Below the pieces are notes generated by a model, which was given only the letters and a program-made list of their open reading frames with translations, made no database searches and was not told the origin of the DNA. A DNA stretch of 64,000 bases from Epiperipatus broadwayi (Eukaryota > Onychophora > Udeonychophora > Euonychophora > Peripatidae): assembly GCA_028023455.1 (NCBI GenBank), contig JAQFVV010012506.1, forward strand, positions 3,150,714 through 3,214,713. The letters run 5' to 3'. Made by a program: the position numbers and the translations under genes. Below are positions 47,080 through 61,285 of this stretch, piece after piece (positions within the stretch are counted from its first letter, which is position 1; the number at the start of each line of letters is the position of its first letter).

Positions 47080-48130
47080 ATCTCTCAGGATCCAGTTTAA
47101 GACTTCCACTATTCATCTCTTATTATATCTATTAGCAATGTTTCCGACCCAGATCCATTTCAGTCTCTTAAATCTTTCAATGATGTCAGTGATATTTGTT
47201 TTTTCTCTAATCTATATATTTCATTTTCAATTTGTTCTTGTTACTTGTAGCATATATCTCTCCTTTCTTAAAGAACATATCCTCTACAATTACTACACCC
47301 TGAATTTAAAATGAAGAAATGAGACACGCAATAAATTTATGAAAAAGAAACAAGATCCAGAATATGATGGAATTACAATAGATATCTTAAAAGTAGATGA
47401 AGAAATAAAAAATAATAATTGGCTAACTTATGTGACAAATATCTAAATAAATACAGATGTATTAGTTAATTGAAAGAATGATAGTAATATTTATATTTTA
47501 AAAAGATGAAAAGGAAGATATTAGAATTTACATATGATTGGCTTTTATTCCTTCCAAATATTTACCAAATTAATTAGGAATAGTTTATAGAAAATTTTGG
47601 ATTTTGATCTAACTAAATAAATAAGCTGGATTTAAAGAATTTTTAGTGCAGTGCATCACAACCAAATATTGAGAGAAATTATATAAAGGCCTAATGAATA
47701 TGAGTAGCCATTATTCTCTGGATTTTACATTATGAAAAGACATTTGAATTTATTAACATTTCTTTATAATTATTAAATTATTTTTATCAAATTCTTTCAT
47801 CCAGATTAATTCAAAAATTAATTTAATCACTATGTTTTATCTGTATTAATAATCTGACTAAGTTTTCTGTAGTTATTAATTTCTTCTATTTTATAATTAT
47901 CAATCTTATTTTTCTTTTGCAAAAATCTATTAAATTTTACTTTTGTCTTTTTAGCATTTACCTTTAGTCCTTGCAACATAAGCTCAAACATTATTTACAA
48001 AAATAATCTCATTATCTTCAAAATCTAGATGACAAAATAATCTATATATATTTTTATTCCCTTAGATTCCCATTTTAATCTGCAAAATACTTCTTGTAAA
48101 AATGGCTGTAAAAATTTTTGAAGATATGAA
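47080..48130. pseudogene. rearranged RTE-like LINE ORF2 fragment with an inverted middle
   Basis: Three pieces. (a) Minus, about 48060-47850: an ADD-region remnant (DYFVILDFEDNEIIFVNNV) then LQGLKVNAKKTKVKFN and IDNYKIEEINNYRKLSQII, the standard RTE post-motif-C sequence. (b) Plus, about 47340-47770: KKKQDPEYDGITIDILKVDE, then decayed text through the FRKGF…VQCIT-like region toward motif A, meaning an earlier part of the same RT read on the other strand. (c) Minus, about 47280-47090: NITDIIERFKRLKWIWVGNI, the RTE C-terminal I..RIKRLKW.W.GH region. So a minus-strand element has its middle replaced by an inverted upstream piece. All parts carry stops. Confidence 0.7.
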
Positions 48131-49109
48131 ATTACTGTTTTACTCTTCTCATTGTTAATATTTTTAATATTACTAATTTAATCTAATCATTGCTGGTGCA
48201 TTTTGGTATTTAATTTAAATATTTTCTTCATGAAATGATATAATAATGTACAAATATTTTTAAAACAATAATGTGAATATTATGGTAATTTGTAAATGTT
48301 TATAAAACAGAAAGAAAAATATATAATCAAATAAATAATTTTTTTTGTTCTCTCTCTTCAATAATGATAATTAATTACTAGTTTAATTTTAGTTTTTGAA
48401 AAAATACTGAAAGAAAAAAAAATTGGCTCTTCACTTAGTAATAAAATGTTTACTGCAAAATTTTGATTTTAACCTTTTTAAAAAAGATAAAATGTATAAA
48501 TTTTTCATGTTTGTAAAAAAAAAAAAAATTTTTTTTAAAGCAGAAAAAAAAAAAGAAATGGAAAATTTTCATACTTTTGTTAAATTTCATTTTAGTTAAG
48601 AAAAATTTTTTTCTTTTCTTTTTTTATCTTTCTCCGAATAAAAAGGTAGTGTTTTTAAAATCAGTATAATAAATCTAATTATTTTGTTTTTTTTAACAAA
48701 AAAAAACTAATTAAATAGGAATTTCAAAAACTATGATTCTTAAGGACTAGATGTGTTTAAATTCTGGTGAAAATGCATGATTCATGACAGTGTTTTTCTG
48801 AAAGCTGACTTGATGCATTTGATTAGTTTATGTTTATTATATATTTTCATCAGAATTAAGTCGGTGAGTGCTTAAAAATTACATAAATTTAAAAAAGGAG
48901 TTAATAGTTTTAAAAAAACTATGATTTTAATTCAAGTTTTTGACTTGTTTCCAATTTTAATTTTGAAGAAAGACAATATCTAAACTATGTTTTTGTAAAA
49001 ATAGACCCAATTGGTTTGTAATAAATTATATTTGTGTGAAAGACAGAATTGTGATTGGATGGCAACAGGTTAGTTGTCATTAGATCTGAGTGTCTTATAA
49101 GGATAGTCA
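48131..49109. other. AT-rich stretch with A/T homopolymers
   Basis: No gene recognised. Long A and T runs at 48515-48560 and 48600-48640. The right end (49040-49109) is GC-richer and leads into the tandem repeat. Confidence 0.5.
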
Positions 49110-49243
49110 GTCTTAATTAAGCTGTTGAAAAGAACAGTAGTAGTCTTGATCAAACTGCTGAGGAAGACAATAGAAGTGTCTTAATCAAGCTGTTAAAGAG
49201 AACAGTCATTCCTGAATCTGCTACTGAAGAAAAGAGCAGAAGT
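49110..49243 (+). repeat. four imperfect ~34-bp tandem units
   Basis: Units start at about 49110, 49143, 49178 and 49214. Each pairs a gtctt[ag]atcaa-like start with gctgttgaa / ctgctgagg / ctgttaaag / tgctactga and then aga[ag][ac]a[ag]. Read on the plus strand they stay open for about 50 codons (…SLDQTAEEDNRSV…), but the protein is not recognised and may be chance. Confidence 0.6.
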
Positions 49244-49506
49244 TTATCTGTGAAAAAAATGTTTTCTAAAATTAAGTTGAAGACAAATATGTGCTACATT
49301 TAACTAACGTGAATTATCATCTACCTTCATGTAACCAGCTCACTAAAAAAATGTAAATGAAAAAATACCCCTGAACTAATCTGCAACCAATGTTGTCTCC
49401 AACCAAGATTATTTGCATTCCTCTCTTTATATATTAACCTGACCTATAAATTTATTAGAAAGAAAAATGAATAAATTCTTTTGTGTGTTTTCTTAAAATA
49501 TTGTAT

Positions 49507-49609
49507 AACACTTACAAAGCATTTGCACAATTAGCTTGAAAGGCTGATATTCGAATGTAAATACAATTGTATACAGATGCTATATAAAATAAATGCTTAT
49601 TTATATATG
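49507..49609 (+). repeat. ~103-bp direct repeat, copy 1
   Basis: Shares aacact, then tttgcacaattagcttgaaa, ggctgatattc, aatgtaaatacaattgtata, cagat and the tail aaaataaatgcttatttata with 49841-49944, at about 95 % identity by eye. The spacing is about 230 bp. Confidence 0.9.
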
Positions 49610-49840
49610 ATTAAGTTTCAGTTGGAATGATGTTTAGTAAATTCTAGACAATTTCATTGACATCATTCATTTAGACATCGTATAGAGTAATTTAAAGTGA
49701 CTGTTCTATCATCACACTTTCTTTGCCAGTACTTCAGATTTGCTCATATATAAATATTTGAGTTGTAGGGATAAGAGGATTCCTTTTATTCCTGCATAAA
49801 TACTATATATTGTATTGGTGAGAAAGTATTCATTTATTAT

Positions 49841-49944
49841 TAACACTCGCAAAGTGTTTGCACAATTAGCTTGAAAGGCTGATATTCAAATGTAAATACA
49901 ATTGTATACAGATACTATATAAAATAAATGCTTATTTATATATA
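49841..49944 (+). repeat. ~103-bp direct repeat, copy 2
   Basis: Second copy of the 49507-49609 unit, same orientation. Both end in aaaataaatgcttatttata, close to an AATAAA. Two copies flanking about 230 bp could be very short terminal repeats or a local duplication. Confidence 0.9.
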
Positions 49945-51409
49945 ACAGAATAGATAAATTAATTGTGTACATTATCCTGGAATTGTCAAGTCTTCAAGAA
50001 AAAAACCTATATAGAAATTGATAATTACAAGTTTCAAAAAAGGACTCAACAAAAAAAATAAAAGCATGGTAAAAGGTATTTTCTTTTAGACACATTACCT
50101 TTTAACTTATAAAGAAGTGTTTAAATTAAATGATAATTGATAATAATTAATTTTATAAATATCTTTTTTAATTTAAACATGTTTTTAATATTATTTTTCA
50201 TCTAAAATTAGGATTTTAGCCAATTTAAAATTCTAGCTATGTTAAGTAAATTTTTGTTTCTATATATAATACTTAATCATATTAAATAAATTTTTTAAGG
50301 AAACATTTTTTTTAAAAACAAGTGTTTTATTCAGTTATTTTTCTGTGAAAATTATAAAAAAGGGGTTTAAATAATTTAGTTTTTATTTAATTACATTTGA
50401 CATTTTCTTTTGAAACATGTTTTTTTTTTCATTAATTTATTTTTCCTTCAAAATTATACAAAGAATAACTGATCCAAACTTTCTTTATCTTTGATTGTGA
50501 AAACATTGTGTTCCAACATTTATTATTTAAAAGAAAATAATGTAATGAAAGCAAAAGTTAATTAATTTAAAAAATAAAGGCAACTGGTTAATCATTTTTA
50601 TACAAAATTATTTTTATATTGTCATATTATTTTTTAAATTTTTTTAAATTATTAAAATTTATTAAATAATTATTTCAAATACTCTAGTGTTAATGTCTTT
50701 ATTTCTTCTGCTATATGTTCTACAAATTTGCAATGGGTGTGACTTGATTTTATTACAGCTTAGTGTTTTAGAATTTTTTTTAATTAATGCAGTAAAATGA
50801 TTTAAAATAAAATATGATAAGCTGTTATATTTATTTTTCTTTTGTTTACAGTTATACTTCCTAGAATCTTATAATTTTGAATTAGCTCTAGAGAATATAA
50901 TGGTTATTTACATGGATGTAGGGGTTTACATTGCTGTTTTGACATCAAAATAATTTTCTGGATGGTGAAAAAATATTGTTTTTAAGGTTCACTCACTTTG
51001 GTTTATTGGCCTTATTAGTAATTTAATGTATATTTGAATGGTACATTAATTGTATCATATGGCTAGACAATTGACATTAGCTTGTATTATTATTCCAGAA
51101 TTTTTTTATTATGAGTGACAGATTAGCACTTATGTATGAGCATCCATAATGATTATATTATATTTTCCCCTAAGCTTATAAGTAGCTAAATAAATAGCCT
51201 GTTTTCTAAAGTATCTCTTAAAATCCAGTTTTTTAGGCATAATTGTTGATTGTTAATGAGTTTATTATTTTTGTTTAATATTGGTGATGTAGTTTAGAAC
51301 TTATTATTAGTATAACTACATATAGTTTTATTCCATGCTGAATCACATGCTCAATTTATAGTCCTTTCTTTTACATTTATTCATTTCATATTTGATCATC
51401 ATTGATTAT
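49945..51409. other. AT-rich non-coding stretch
   Basis: No gene recognised. The part next to 51.4 kb may include the decayed 3' end of the neighbouring minus-strand LINE fragment. Confidence 0.5.
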
Positions 51410-52700
51410 TTATTTTATGGGATGAATGATGTTTGCCATCACCTTGAAACCTCTCTCTATATTCTCTACCATTACAATATATTTAATGAAATTGACATAT
51501 ATTGCCTGAAAACATATATTTCTGTTCCATGTTTCTGATCCAACATGCATTATAGCCAATACTAGAGTTTTAAATAGAAAAAAATTTGTTTTTATGGAGA
51601 AGTATTTACCATTTCCCAATATTCTTCCTATAGTTTTATAACTTTTTTTTTACTTCTTTGTATGATATACTATAGAAATTTTTATTACTAAACTTTATTC
51701 AAAGATTTTTTTAATATTTTTGTTTTGTAAGTTATATACTAATTTGTTTCAGAAATTGTAGAGTTACTGGTATATGATATAGCATTTACATCATTTATTT
51801 TAATGCTATTTATAATGCATATTTTCAAAACCATTCAAATCATATTGATTAAATTATTAGTCATGTCAAATGGATCACTTATTACCATAAATATTGTATT
51901 ATCAGCAGAATATGATAAAATTGTTTAATGCTTCTCATGATGGCATATATCTGCTGTAAAAATGTTAAATCACAATGGTGCCAAAACTCCTCCTTGAGGT
52001 ACACCTTGATTGATGCATGCCAATTTACTAATAAGATGAATGTAAATATATTAATTTCTTAAGCACAAGCAGATGATATAATAATAATGTGAAAGGCTGA
52101 AGCATTTGACAGATGTACCTTAGACTTTCCTGTGAAGTCATTATTACATCTGATTGACTGTCATTTAAGTATGTTTAAGATAAATCTGTCAAAGGTTTCT
52201 GCCTTTCATGTTATTATTAATAAGATGAATATAAAACTTATGACTGTTTAAGTAAGCTATCCAATTAATTATGTTTACATGTATTTTCAGTTTTATCAGT
52301 TTGATTATTCATAAATTATATCAAACTAAACTAAGTACACGTGACAAGTTTAGATATATGGTATCAATGCTTTACCCAAGATTTAAGGTGTGAGCTTTAT
52401 GATTTTGAATTGTTGTAAGACGAGTAATAATCAATTTTTGATACAAAAGCATGATGAGATTTTGGTATAATCTTATTAATATAATCTTTTAATTTTGAAT
52501 AAAAACAATTTTCCAAAGTTTTTAAAAATATTAGTAAAATCAATATGATCTATAGTTTTTTAGATCATATCTTTTGTATAGGTAAACTTTTAGTAACTTT
52601 CAAATTCCTAGAAAAAAATGTTTATCTAATGATATTTGTAATAATTCTTGTACTAAAGAGGTTATCACTTTACAGCATCCCTTCAGAATAAATATTGAAG
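51410..52700 (-). pseudogene. decayed jockey/CR1-like LINE reverse transcriptase
   Basis: Pieces in order on the minus strand: VITSLVQELLQISLDKHFFL near 52670-52590 (the lead-in to motif A), LACINQGVPQGGVLAPL near 52025-51975 (motif B, QG.PQG..L.P.L), FNIFTADI…TILSYSADNTIFMV near 51970-51880 (motif C, with YADD changed to SADN), and LVLAIMHVGSETWN near 51570-51530 (the YG.E.W motif). There are stops and shifts throughout. A MITE copy at about 52035-52225 sits between motifs A and B and explains the extra distance. Confidence 0.7.
52035..52225. mobile_element. foldback MITE, small copy of the 57-kb family
   Basis: It begins ttaagcacaagcagatgata, includes aataataatgtgaaaggct and gacagatgtac, and then repeats in inverted form as gtcattattacatctgattg, atctgtcaaagg and ctttcatgttattatta. 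The core shares words with the large palindrome at 57.1-57.9 kb (aagcacaagcagttgaca; gtgaaaggct; gttacatctgattg). It lies inside the LINE pseudogene. Confidence 0.85.
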
Positions 52701-52871
52701 TCTCACACAAATTAAAGAGTTTTTTTCTAAGTTTTTTTAAATTGCACTTTCAATATCTTGCTGGTGTATACTTCCTATTGAATAAAAAACATTTTTGATG
52801 AATTTTTCAAATCTATTTCGTTTCATTCATTGGTTGTTTCATTTATACCATTGTATAATGTTTTCTATGCT

Positions 52872-53009
<138 letters not shown>

Positions 53010-53037
53010 TCAGTCAAAGAGTGCGAATAAGGACTAC

Positions 53038-53379
53038 ATGCAAATTATGGCACTCGAGACTGAAACTGAAGATGTAACTCATGTAGATAGAAGATGCAAA
53101 ATTTCAACCAAAGTCATACCATGGCCAACAATTATTAAGAAAACATCTGCTGAAATGATGGAGGCTATTACTCCAGATCTGCCTACCGAAATAGAAATCC
53201 ACACTGAAGATAGGTGCAAACCAAGGCATCCACCAAAACAAGATAGAAGATATAAAAAGGTGAGAATTGAACAAAAGAATCCTCATAGTGAGCAGGAAAT
53301 ATATAATTGGGCTGTAGCAGTGGATGAAGAGAGTGGCCTGGTGTTTCAAGATGGAGTGGAAATCGAGGAAGAAAAGTAG
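53038..53379 (+). pseudogene. C-terminal fragment of a LINE ORF1-like protein
   Basis: 113 residues from the first Met. The frame is open a little further upstream (…KSANKDYM) to the (TAA)n boundary. The text is acidic/basic, with a conserved-looking NWAVAVDEESGLVFQDG near residues 90-106 and no zinc knuckle. It stops 48 bp before the endonuclease starts, which is the usual ORF1-ORF2 layout. The match to ORF1 is by position only. Confidence 0.55.
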
Positions 53380-53427
53380 GAAGACATGAATTCCTAAACC
53401 CAAAGGAAAAAAAAATTATTAATAAAA

Positions 53428-53915
53428 CTTAAAATTGCTGTTTTAAATGTCAGAGGACTTAATGCAATCAATAAAAATTTCAAAGTCACAAATTGGATAA
53501 ATCAAATACGAGCCCTTATAACAGGATTATTAGAAACAAAGATATATGCAGGCTCAGCAATAAATCCAGCTACCTACCTGAGGGTCCAGGGCTTCTCTGC
53601 ATGTTCCAGAGATTCATCCTCCCCTTCTACAGGAACTGGAATAGTAATTGCTCAAGATTGCCCTTTTGAAAATTTTAAAATACTTTACATTGATTCAAAC
53701 CTTCTAATAATAACACTGACTCAAAAATAATTACAATGAATATAGTGCTTGTATATATGCCAGTAGAAAAGCAAAAGATAGAATCTATAATTTATAATAT
53801 AAATTCAATTCTTGCCATGAATGCAAGCCCCACTGTTCTGGTTGGGGACTGCAACTCATCTTATGAAGAACTTATACAGAAATTACTCCTATTGGACAAT
53901 AATGTGATTAATTAA
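53428..53915 (+). pseudogene. LINE APE-type endonuclease fragment, frameshifted
   Basis: It opens LKIAVLNVRGLNAINKN (the N.RG strand), then ALITGLLETKIYAG with the catalytic E, then GTGIVIAQDCP. The frame stops at 53728-53730. It continues in another frame as VLVYMPVEKQK and VLVGDCNSS (a GDFN-like motif, F changed to C). The downstream D…SDH part and RT are absent. It is dead. Confidence 0.8.
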
Positions 53916-54092
53916 CATTCCTAAAGTAGATACACTCGTGTAAAATTACCCATATAGATATGTATTTTTTTAAAAATGAATATGGTAGCACTTGAAATTA
54001 AACTGACAATAATAAGATTCAATATATATCTTGTTATGGCATTGTAATACTATGTAACTAAAAGGATCAATAAAGTTTACTATTGTTGAAAC

Positions 54093-54093
<1 letters not shown>

Positions 54094-54160
<67 letters not shown>
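54094..54160. repeat. (TAA)n tail/array, ~67 bp
   Basis: It follows directly on the LINE 3' end gttgaaact. It separates that LINE from the next retroposon. Confidence 0.95.
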
Positions 54161-54527
54161 TCAATGGATTGAGCCTTGGACCTCACTGCTTGTTGTGGTG
54201 GTTGGCACAATGCTGGACTTGTCCACCTATTCAGCTGAAGCATTTGAGTCTTCACTTCGGGGACCCAGGGTGGAATCATTGGGTGATGAATGGCTTCTCA
54301 GTAGCTGGGCCATGTAGATCCATGTATAGATACTCATGTTTAGATACACATTAATATCAACATTATAGCAATTCTTTAATGGACATAATTGTTATCAAGC
54401 ATATTTACTTTATATAGTCAATAATTGTTTTACCTTGTGTGTCACATTGAACACTTTGTAATTCTCAAGGGGTAAGTGTACCCAAAATTTTTGTAATCCT
54501 TTTACTAATAAAGGTTACTTTTGAAAG
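54161..54527 (+). mobile_element. short (TAA)-tailed retroposon, SINE-like
   Basis: About 370 bp between two (TAA)n arrays. The first 190 bp is GC-richer and has weak RNA polymerase III-like words (ttggcacaatgctgg, box A-like; ccagggtggaatc, box B-like). The end reads ctaataaaggttacttttga and then (ATG)(TAA)n. It resembles the neighbouring LINE's end (caataaagtttactattgtt, gaaact, TAA), as expected of a SINE that shares its partner's 3' tail. The alternative is a 5'-truncated LINE tail. Confidence 0.55.
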
Positions 54528-56545
<2,018 letters not shown>

Positions 56546-56714
56546 TGTAGGAGATACACTTAAAATTTGAATAAAGTTCGCAATTCGTTTCTCTAATAAA
56601 ACCGGCAATCTTCTTCCCTCTGTCATACGCCATGACTATAACTAATATAACTTAGTCGAAAGTGCATTAGAAAAAAATTGCGAACTTTATTTATATTTTA
56701 AGCTTATCTCGTAT
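56546..56714. mobile_element. MITE with ~48-bp terminal inverted repeats, ~165 bp
   Basis: Left arm (about 56548-56597) reads gagatacacttaaaatttga, ataaagttcgcaatt, then ttctctaat. The complement of the right arm (about 56665-56712) reads gagataagcttaaaatataa, ataaagttcgcaatt, then tttctaatgc. The centre is GC-richer (accggcaatcttcttccc). No coding sequence. Confidence 0.85.
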
Positions 56715-57074
56715 ATTGTACATCATTTTTGCTATATTTCAATAAATATTCATGCCATTAATTGTACTTGATTTCATTTATTACAAAAAAAAAGAGTTTG
56801 TAGTTTATAGTCATATGTGAAGAACTTAAATGCAATTTAGAAATTAATATGTATGATTTGATTCTTGAAAGGTCTTCATTATTTTCTAACAGATTAGTCA
56901 CCCCAACAGACAATCTCTCCCACTCTCTTTCCGTAATTGCATTTGTCTCAAAACTGACAGATACATTTTTATTAATCTTAGATTTAAATAACTAATAAAT
57001 ATTGTTTGATGTTATGAATGAATTAGTGATTTTTTTAATTATGAGCTTGATTTGGCCTTATAAGTAATATATTA

Positions 57075-57921
57075 AATTTATTAAGTGCAAGCAGTTGACA
57101 TAATAATAACATGAAAGGCTAAAACCTTCGGCAGATGTGCTTTAAAAATGCTTATATGACAGCCAATCAGATGTAACAATGACTGCATGTAAAACTTAAC
57201 ACAAGCTAGAACTATCAGAAAAAGATGGGACCCACTTTCTTCTATGCTTAAATTTATATATAAATAAGCCAGACTCAAGCATTTTGAACTAAGAGCTTGA
57301 AACTTACAACACCTTCACATTTAATTCACTAAATATTATATATAAATAAACAACAGGAAATCTAATGAAATGATAGTAACAAATGTAAATATATTAAATT
57401 TATTAAGCACAAGCAGTTGACATAGGAATAATGTGAAAGGCTAAAACCTTCAGCAGATGCACTTTAAAAATGCTTATGTGACAGCCATGTGCAGTCATTG
57501 TTACATCTGATTGCTGTCACATAAGCATTTTTAAATCAAATCTGCTGAAGGTTTTAGCCTTTCACATTATTACTATGTCAACTGCTTGCGCTTAATAAAT
57601 TTAATATATTAACATTTGTTACTATCATTTCATTAGATTTGAAAATTGCTTCATAGTTGTTTATTTATATATAATATTTAGTGAATTAAATGTGAAGGTG
57701 TTGTAAGCTTCATGCTATTAGTTCAAAATGCTTGAATCTGGCTTATTTATATATAAATGTAAGCATAGAAGAAGGTGGGTCCCATCTTTTTCTGATAGTT
57801 CTGGCTTGTGTTTTAGAATTAAGAATTCCATGTGCAGTCATTGTTACATCTGATTGGCTGGCACATAAGCATTTTTAAAGTGTATCTGCCAACAGTTTTA
57901 GCCTTTCATGTTATTTCTTAT
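57075..57921. mobile_element. compound palindrome of four foldback-MITE copies
   Basis: The left half (57075-57485) and right half (57513-57921) are inverted copies, with tgcttatgtgacagc (57471) and its complement at 57513 around a 27-bp centre. Each half holds two same-direction MITE units (start aaatttattaag[tc][gc]caagc, with catgaaaggct/gtgaaaggct and agatg[ct]gctttaaaaatgc) around a spacer of about 200 bp (gggacccactttcttctatg; aagccagactcaagcatttt). The order is therefore unit-spacer-unit, then the inverted unit-spacer-unit. Confidence 0.9.
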
Positions 57922-58799
57922 AAATAATGTAATTTTTATTAGTTTCTAGATCCAATGCATCAATGTTTGAGGAATGCCACTTCATAAAGTATCAAAATTA
58001 TAGTGTGTGTATGATCCATTGCTTGTACATCTTGATATATCCATGATTAAGTATAGTTGATGATGAAGGATAAAGGATAAATACCACAGCATTTATATAA
58101 GTTCTATTTGATTCAAAGTACAGTCCATTTCAATATATATATATGTGTGTACACATATGTGTTCATGTGTGAGAGAGTATGCGAATATTAAAATGTTAAG
58201 TCAAGAATTAATAAATTTAGTTTATTAAAGTTACTATTTCTTTCTAAAAACTCAGATAGTGTTATAGATAATATCAGTAGAGTGGCCAAATGTCAAGGCT
58301 TATGAATTAAAAATAATTGTTTATACTATCTTTTATTAAAATGATTGAGCTAAGTATCATTTTGTGACCAAAAGCTGAATAAATTTGAGATTTCATAATT
58401 GCTTAAAGTAGATCATTCTTATTACAATTAAAATTTTTTTTTAAAATCAAGAATAGCATCACATTAATGAATTAATATACATGTGAGGGTCCCTATATTT
58501 ATGTGTATGTGTATATTTGTACACACACACACACACATATATATATATATTATACCGGGTTCAATAAATGATCAAAACTACCGGCCTCTTAGGCAGAGAA
58601 GAACATACTCGGAGAGTATGTATGTCCAAACGATAGCTATAAAATATATAACTAGCATTACATTTCCAGGACATAACTTCTTCTTGACTGTTGAATTCAG
58701 CACCATGTTCAAAGCACTTTTTTGTTTTGTATAAATATGGGTGCCAGTTATTTATCCAGTGGATGAATAACACACTTTAAACAATGGCCACTAATTCAA
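57922..58799. other. non-coding stretch with (CA)n/(TA)n
   Basis: No gene recognised. It carries (CA)n(TA)n at about 58516-58552 and a short GC-richer piece at 58553-58620. Confidence 0.5.
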
Positions 58800-60099
58800 C
58801 ACCCAAGATATAGCCATGACTAGCTCAGCTACTTGTAATCAATAACAAATTATAGTTTCAGTTAGTGGTGAATAGAATTGATTGACAAATAAAGCTTTAA
58901 GTTTAAAGACAATTTATTTTAATTAACTAATTTTAAATATTTTACAACTCTTATTTAATTAATATAACACACCCACATTTATAATTTATACATTATAACA
59001 TCTTAGGAGAAAGCATTAAATAACATTTGAAATTTAAAATACTATGACATCAATATACTAATGCATGAACACACACAACATTTTAAACACATATTAATAG
59101 TTCATCTATGGGTGCTATAGAGTTCTTAAACTTGACTCTTGAGATTTTACGAATGTGATGGCTACTTTAAAAATGAGTATAAGAAAAATGTTAATACCTA
59201 GCATTTTAAATGTTGATACTTCTTGCTGTTTGCTGCTTCCAATGAAGTTTTTCTAACTGGTTAGATTTGAAGTTTTCTTGTGGAGATTTGATGCTTATTA
59301 TTCTGAGGTATTTTCTTTAAGGTAATTAGATATTGAGCAATCTCAGGTTGTTACGCAAGCATTACTTTTATCGGGTAGATTGGCTGTTTTCATCAGACTT
59401 CAGGCTGGAGAAAGTTGTATGTTTTTTGAGGTTTTAACACTGCATTTTTGATTCTGGCTCCATAATAAACTGACTGATATAACTCTCTGACAGATTGTAT
59501 TGCTGTTATCTCAAACGCCACTAACTCGACTTTAATGCGACTAACTGTCCGATAAAACTTTGTCTATTTATACCTGAGGTGTGTTATCAAAGTTCTTTTC
59601 ATTAGTAGCTAATCCTTTGAAGATAAGCTTTTTAATCCTGTTGCCAAAATTCCTTTGATAATTTTTTAATTGCATGTTTTTGAAGATGTTTAATTAGTAG
59701 CCATGCAAACGTGTTATTTTTATATTTTTATTAGTAGCCACCGCTGAGTATTTTTTAATTTTTAACATTCATTTATTCTTAATATTTGATACACATACAT
59801 TTCTTACATTTACAGTTGCATGCACATATATAATTTAAGACCCACTCACTATTCAGTTTTAAGATGACTTTTTTTTCTTTCTTTAACTCAAATGAAAAGA
59901 GAGTTATATTTTTAAACTTTATGTTACATTTTAACTAATAATAATGAAAAAAACTCTTTAACTTCTTTTATGAAACTTTTAGTTTGTTTCTACAGCAAAC
60001 TCCCCCTCCCCCTTTTTAATTAAATAACTGTAACTTTTATTTCAAAACTCTTAAACTTTTAATTTTATGTTTTCTTTTACGTTAATAATTTTTTAAACA
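58800..60099. other. GC-richer non-coding block, possibly LTR-related
   Basis: The part at 59100-59760 is less AT-rich than its surroundings and has no long open frame. The phrase attagtagc recurs at about 59603, 59693 and 59730. On the minus strand a purine run, GGGGGAGGGGGAG, is followed by TTTGCTGTAG at about 60014-59990, similar in style to a polypurine tract. It may be a solo LTR or a decayed element, but no second copy is present. Confidence 0.3.
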
Positions 60100-61285
60100 A
60101 AATTATTATGTGCCAACACAATGTTGGTATTATATATATTACTAATTTCAACAGCATGTAAACAATTTTTAATATTGCCTAAATATGTAACATGTAGGAA
60201 TATAATCAGTATCAGAATATTCTCATTGAAATACATTATCCAGAATCATTTGTATGCCTATTCCTAATAAGTCATTCTTAATAAATTTGCAAATACAGTT
60301 TATCAATGTTCATTCATTCAGCCTGATAAAAAGAGAATTCACTCTCTCATCTGACTTCCAATCATATATATTGTAAATAAATCAACTTTGATATCTGAAA
60401 AAGCTGAAACTCATTATTAGCAGGAGATCTTAGTTCACAAATTAATCACGCTAGCTTAACGTTTTATATATTATTTTAAATTAGATATTATTAATTTCAA
60501 CAACATGTAAACAACTTTGTATTACTGTTTAAATATGTGACCTGTAGGAATAAAATCAATCTCAGAACTTAAATATATTATCCAAATTATTTTCAAACAG
60601 ACTCATAAGGAGTTAGAAATACAGTTTGACTTTTCATTTATCAATGCCCATTCATTCTGATCTAAGGAGAATTCCCTCTTTCATCTGCTTTCCAATTTAT
60701 AAATAAGTCTGATATTTGAAAAGGCTGAAACTTATTATTGAAACTTATTATTAGCAACCTATTGCAGCTCGTAAATTAATCAAATCAGCTTAATGTTTCC
60801 TATGCTATTTTAAATTAAATATTACTAATTTCAACCTCATGGAGACAACTTTTATCACTGCCTAAATATGTAATCTGTAAGAATGTAGTCAATCTTAGAA
60901 CATTCTCATTCAAATACTCAAATATATTATCCTGAATTATTTATAAGGAGACTCATAAAGAGTCATTTTTAATAAACTTGCAAATACAATTTTACTTTCC
61001 ATTTATCAATGCCCATTCATTCAGTCTAATAAAAAGAGAATGTTCACCATTATTAATAAGTTTCAATAATAAGTTTTAGCCTTTTCAGATATCAGATTCA
61101 TTTACAATATGTACATGCGAAATCAGATGAAAGAGGGAATTCTCCCTTTATCAGAATGAATGAATAGGCATTGATAAATAAAAGGTAAAATTTTACTTGA
61201 AAGTTTATTAATAATGACTTGGTATGAGTTTGCTTACAAATAATTCTGGTTTAACATATTTAAATGAGAATGTTGTGAGATTGTT

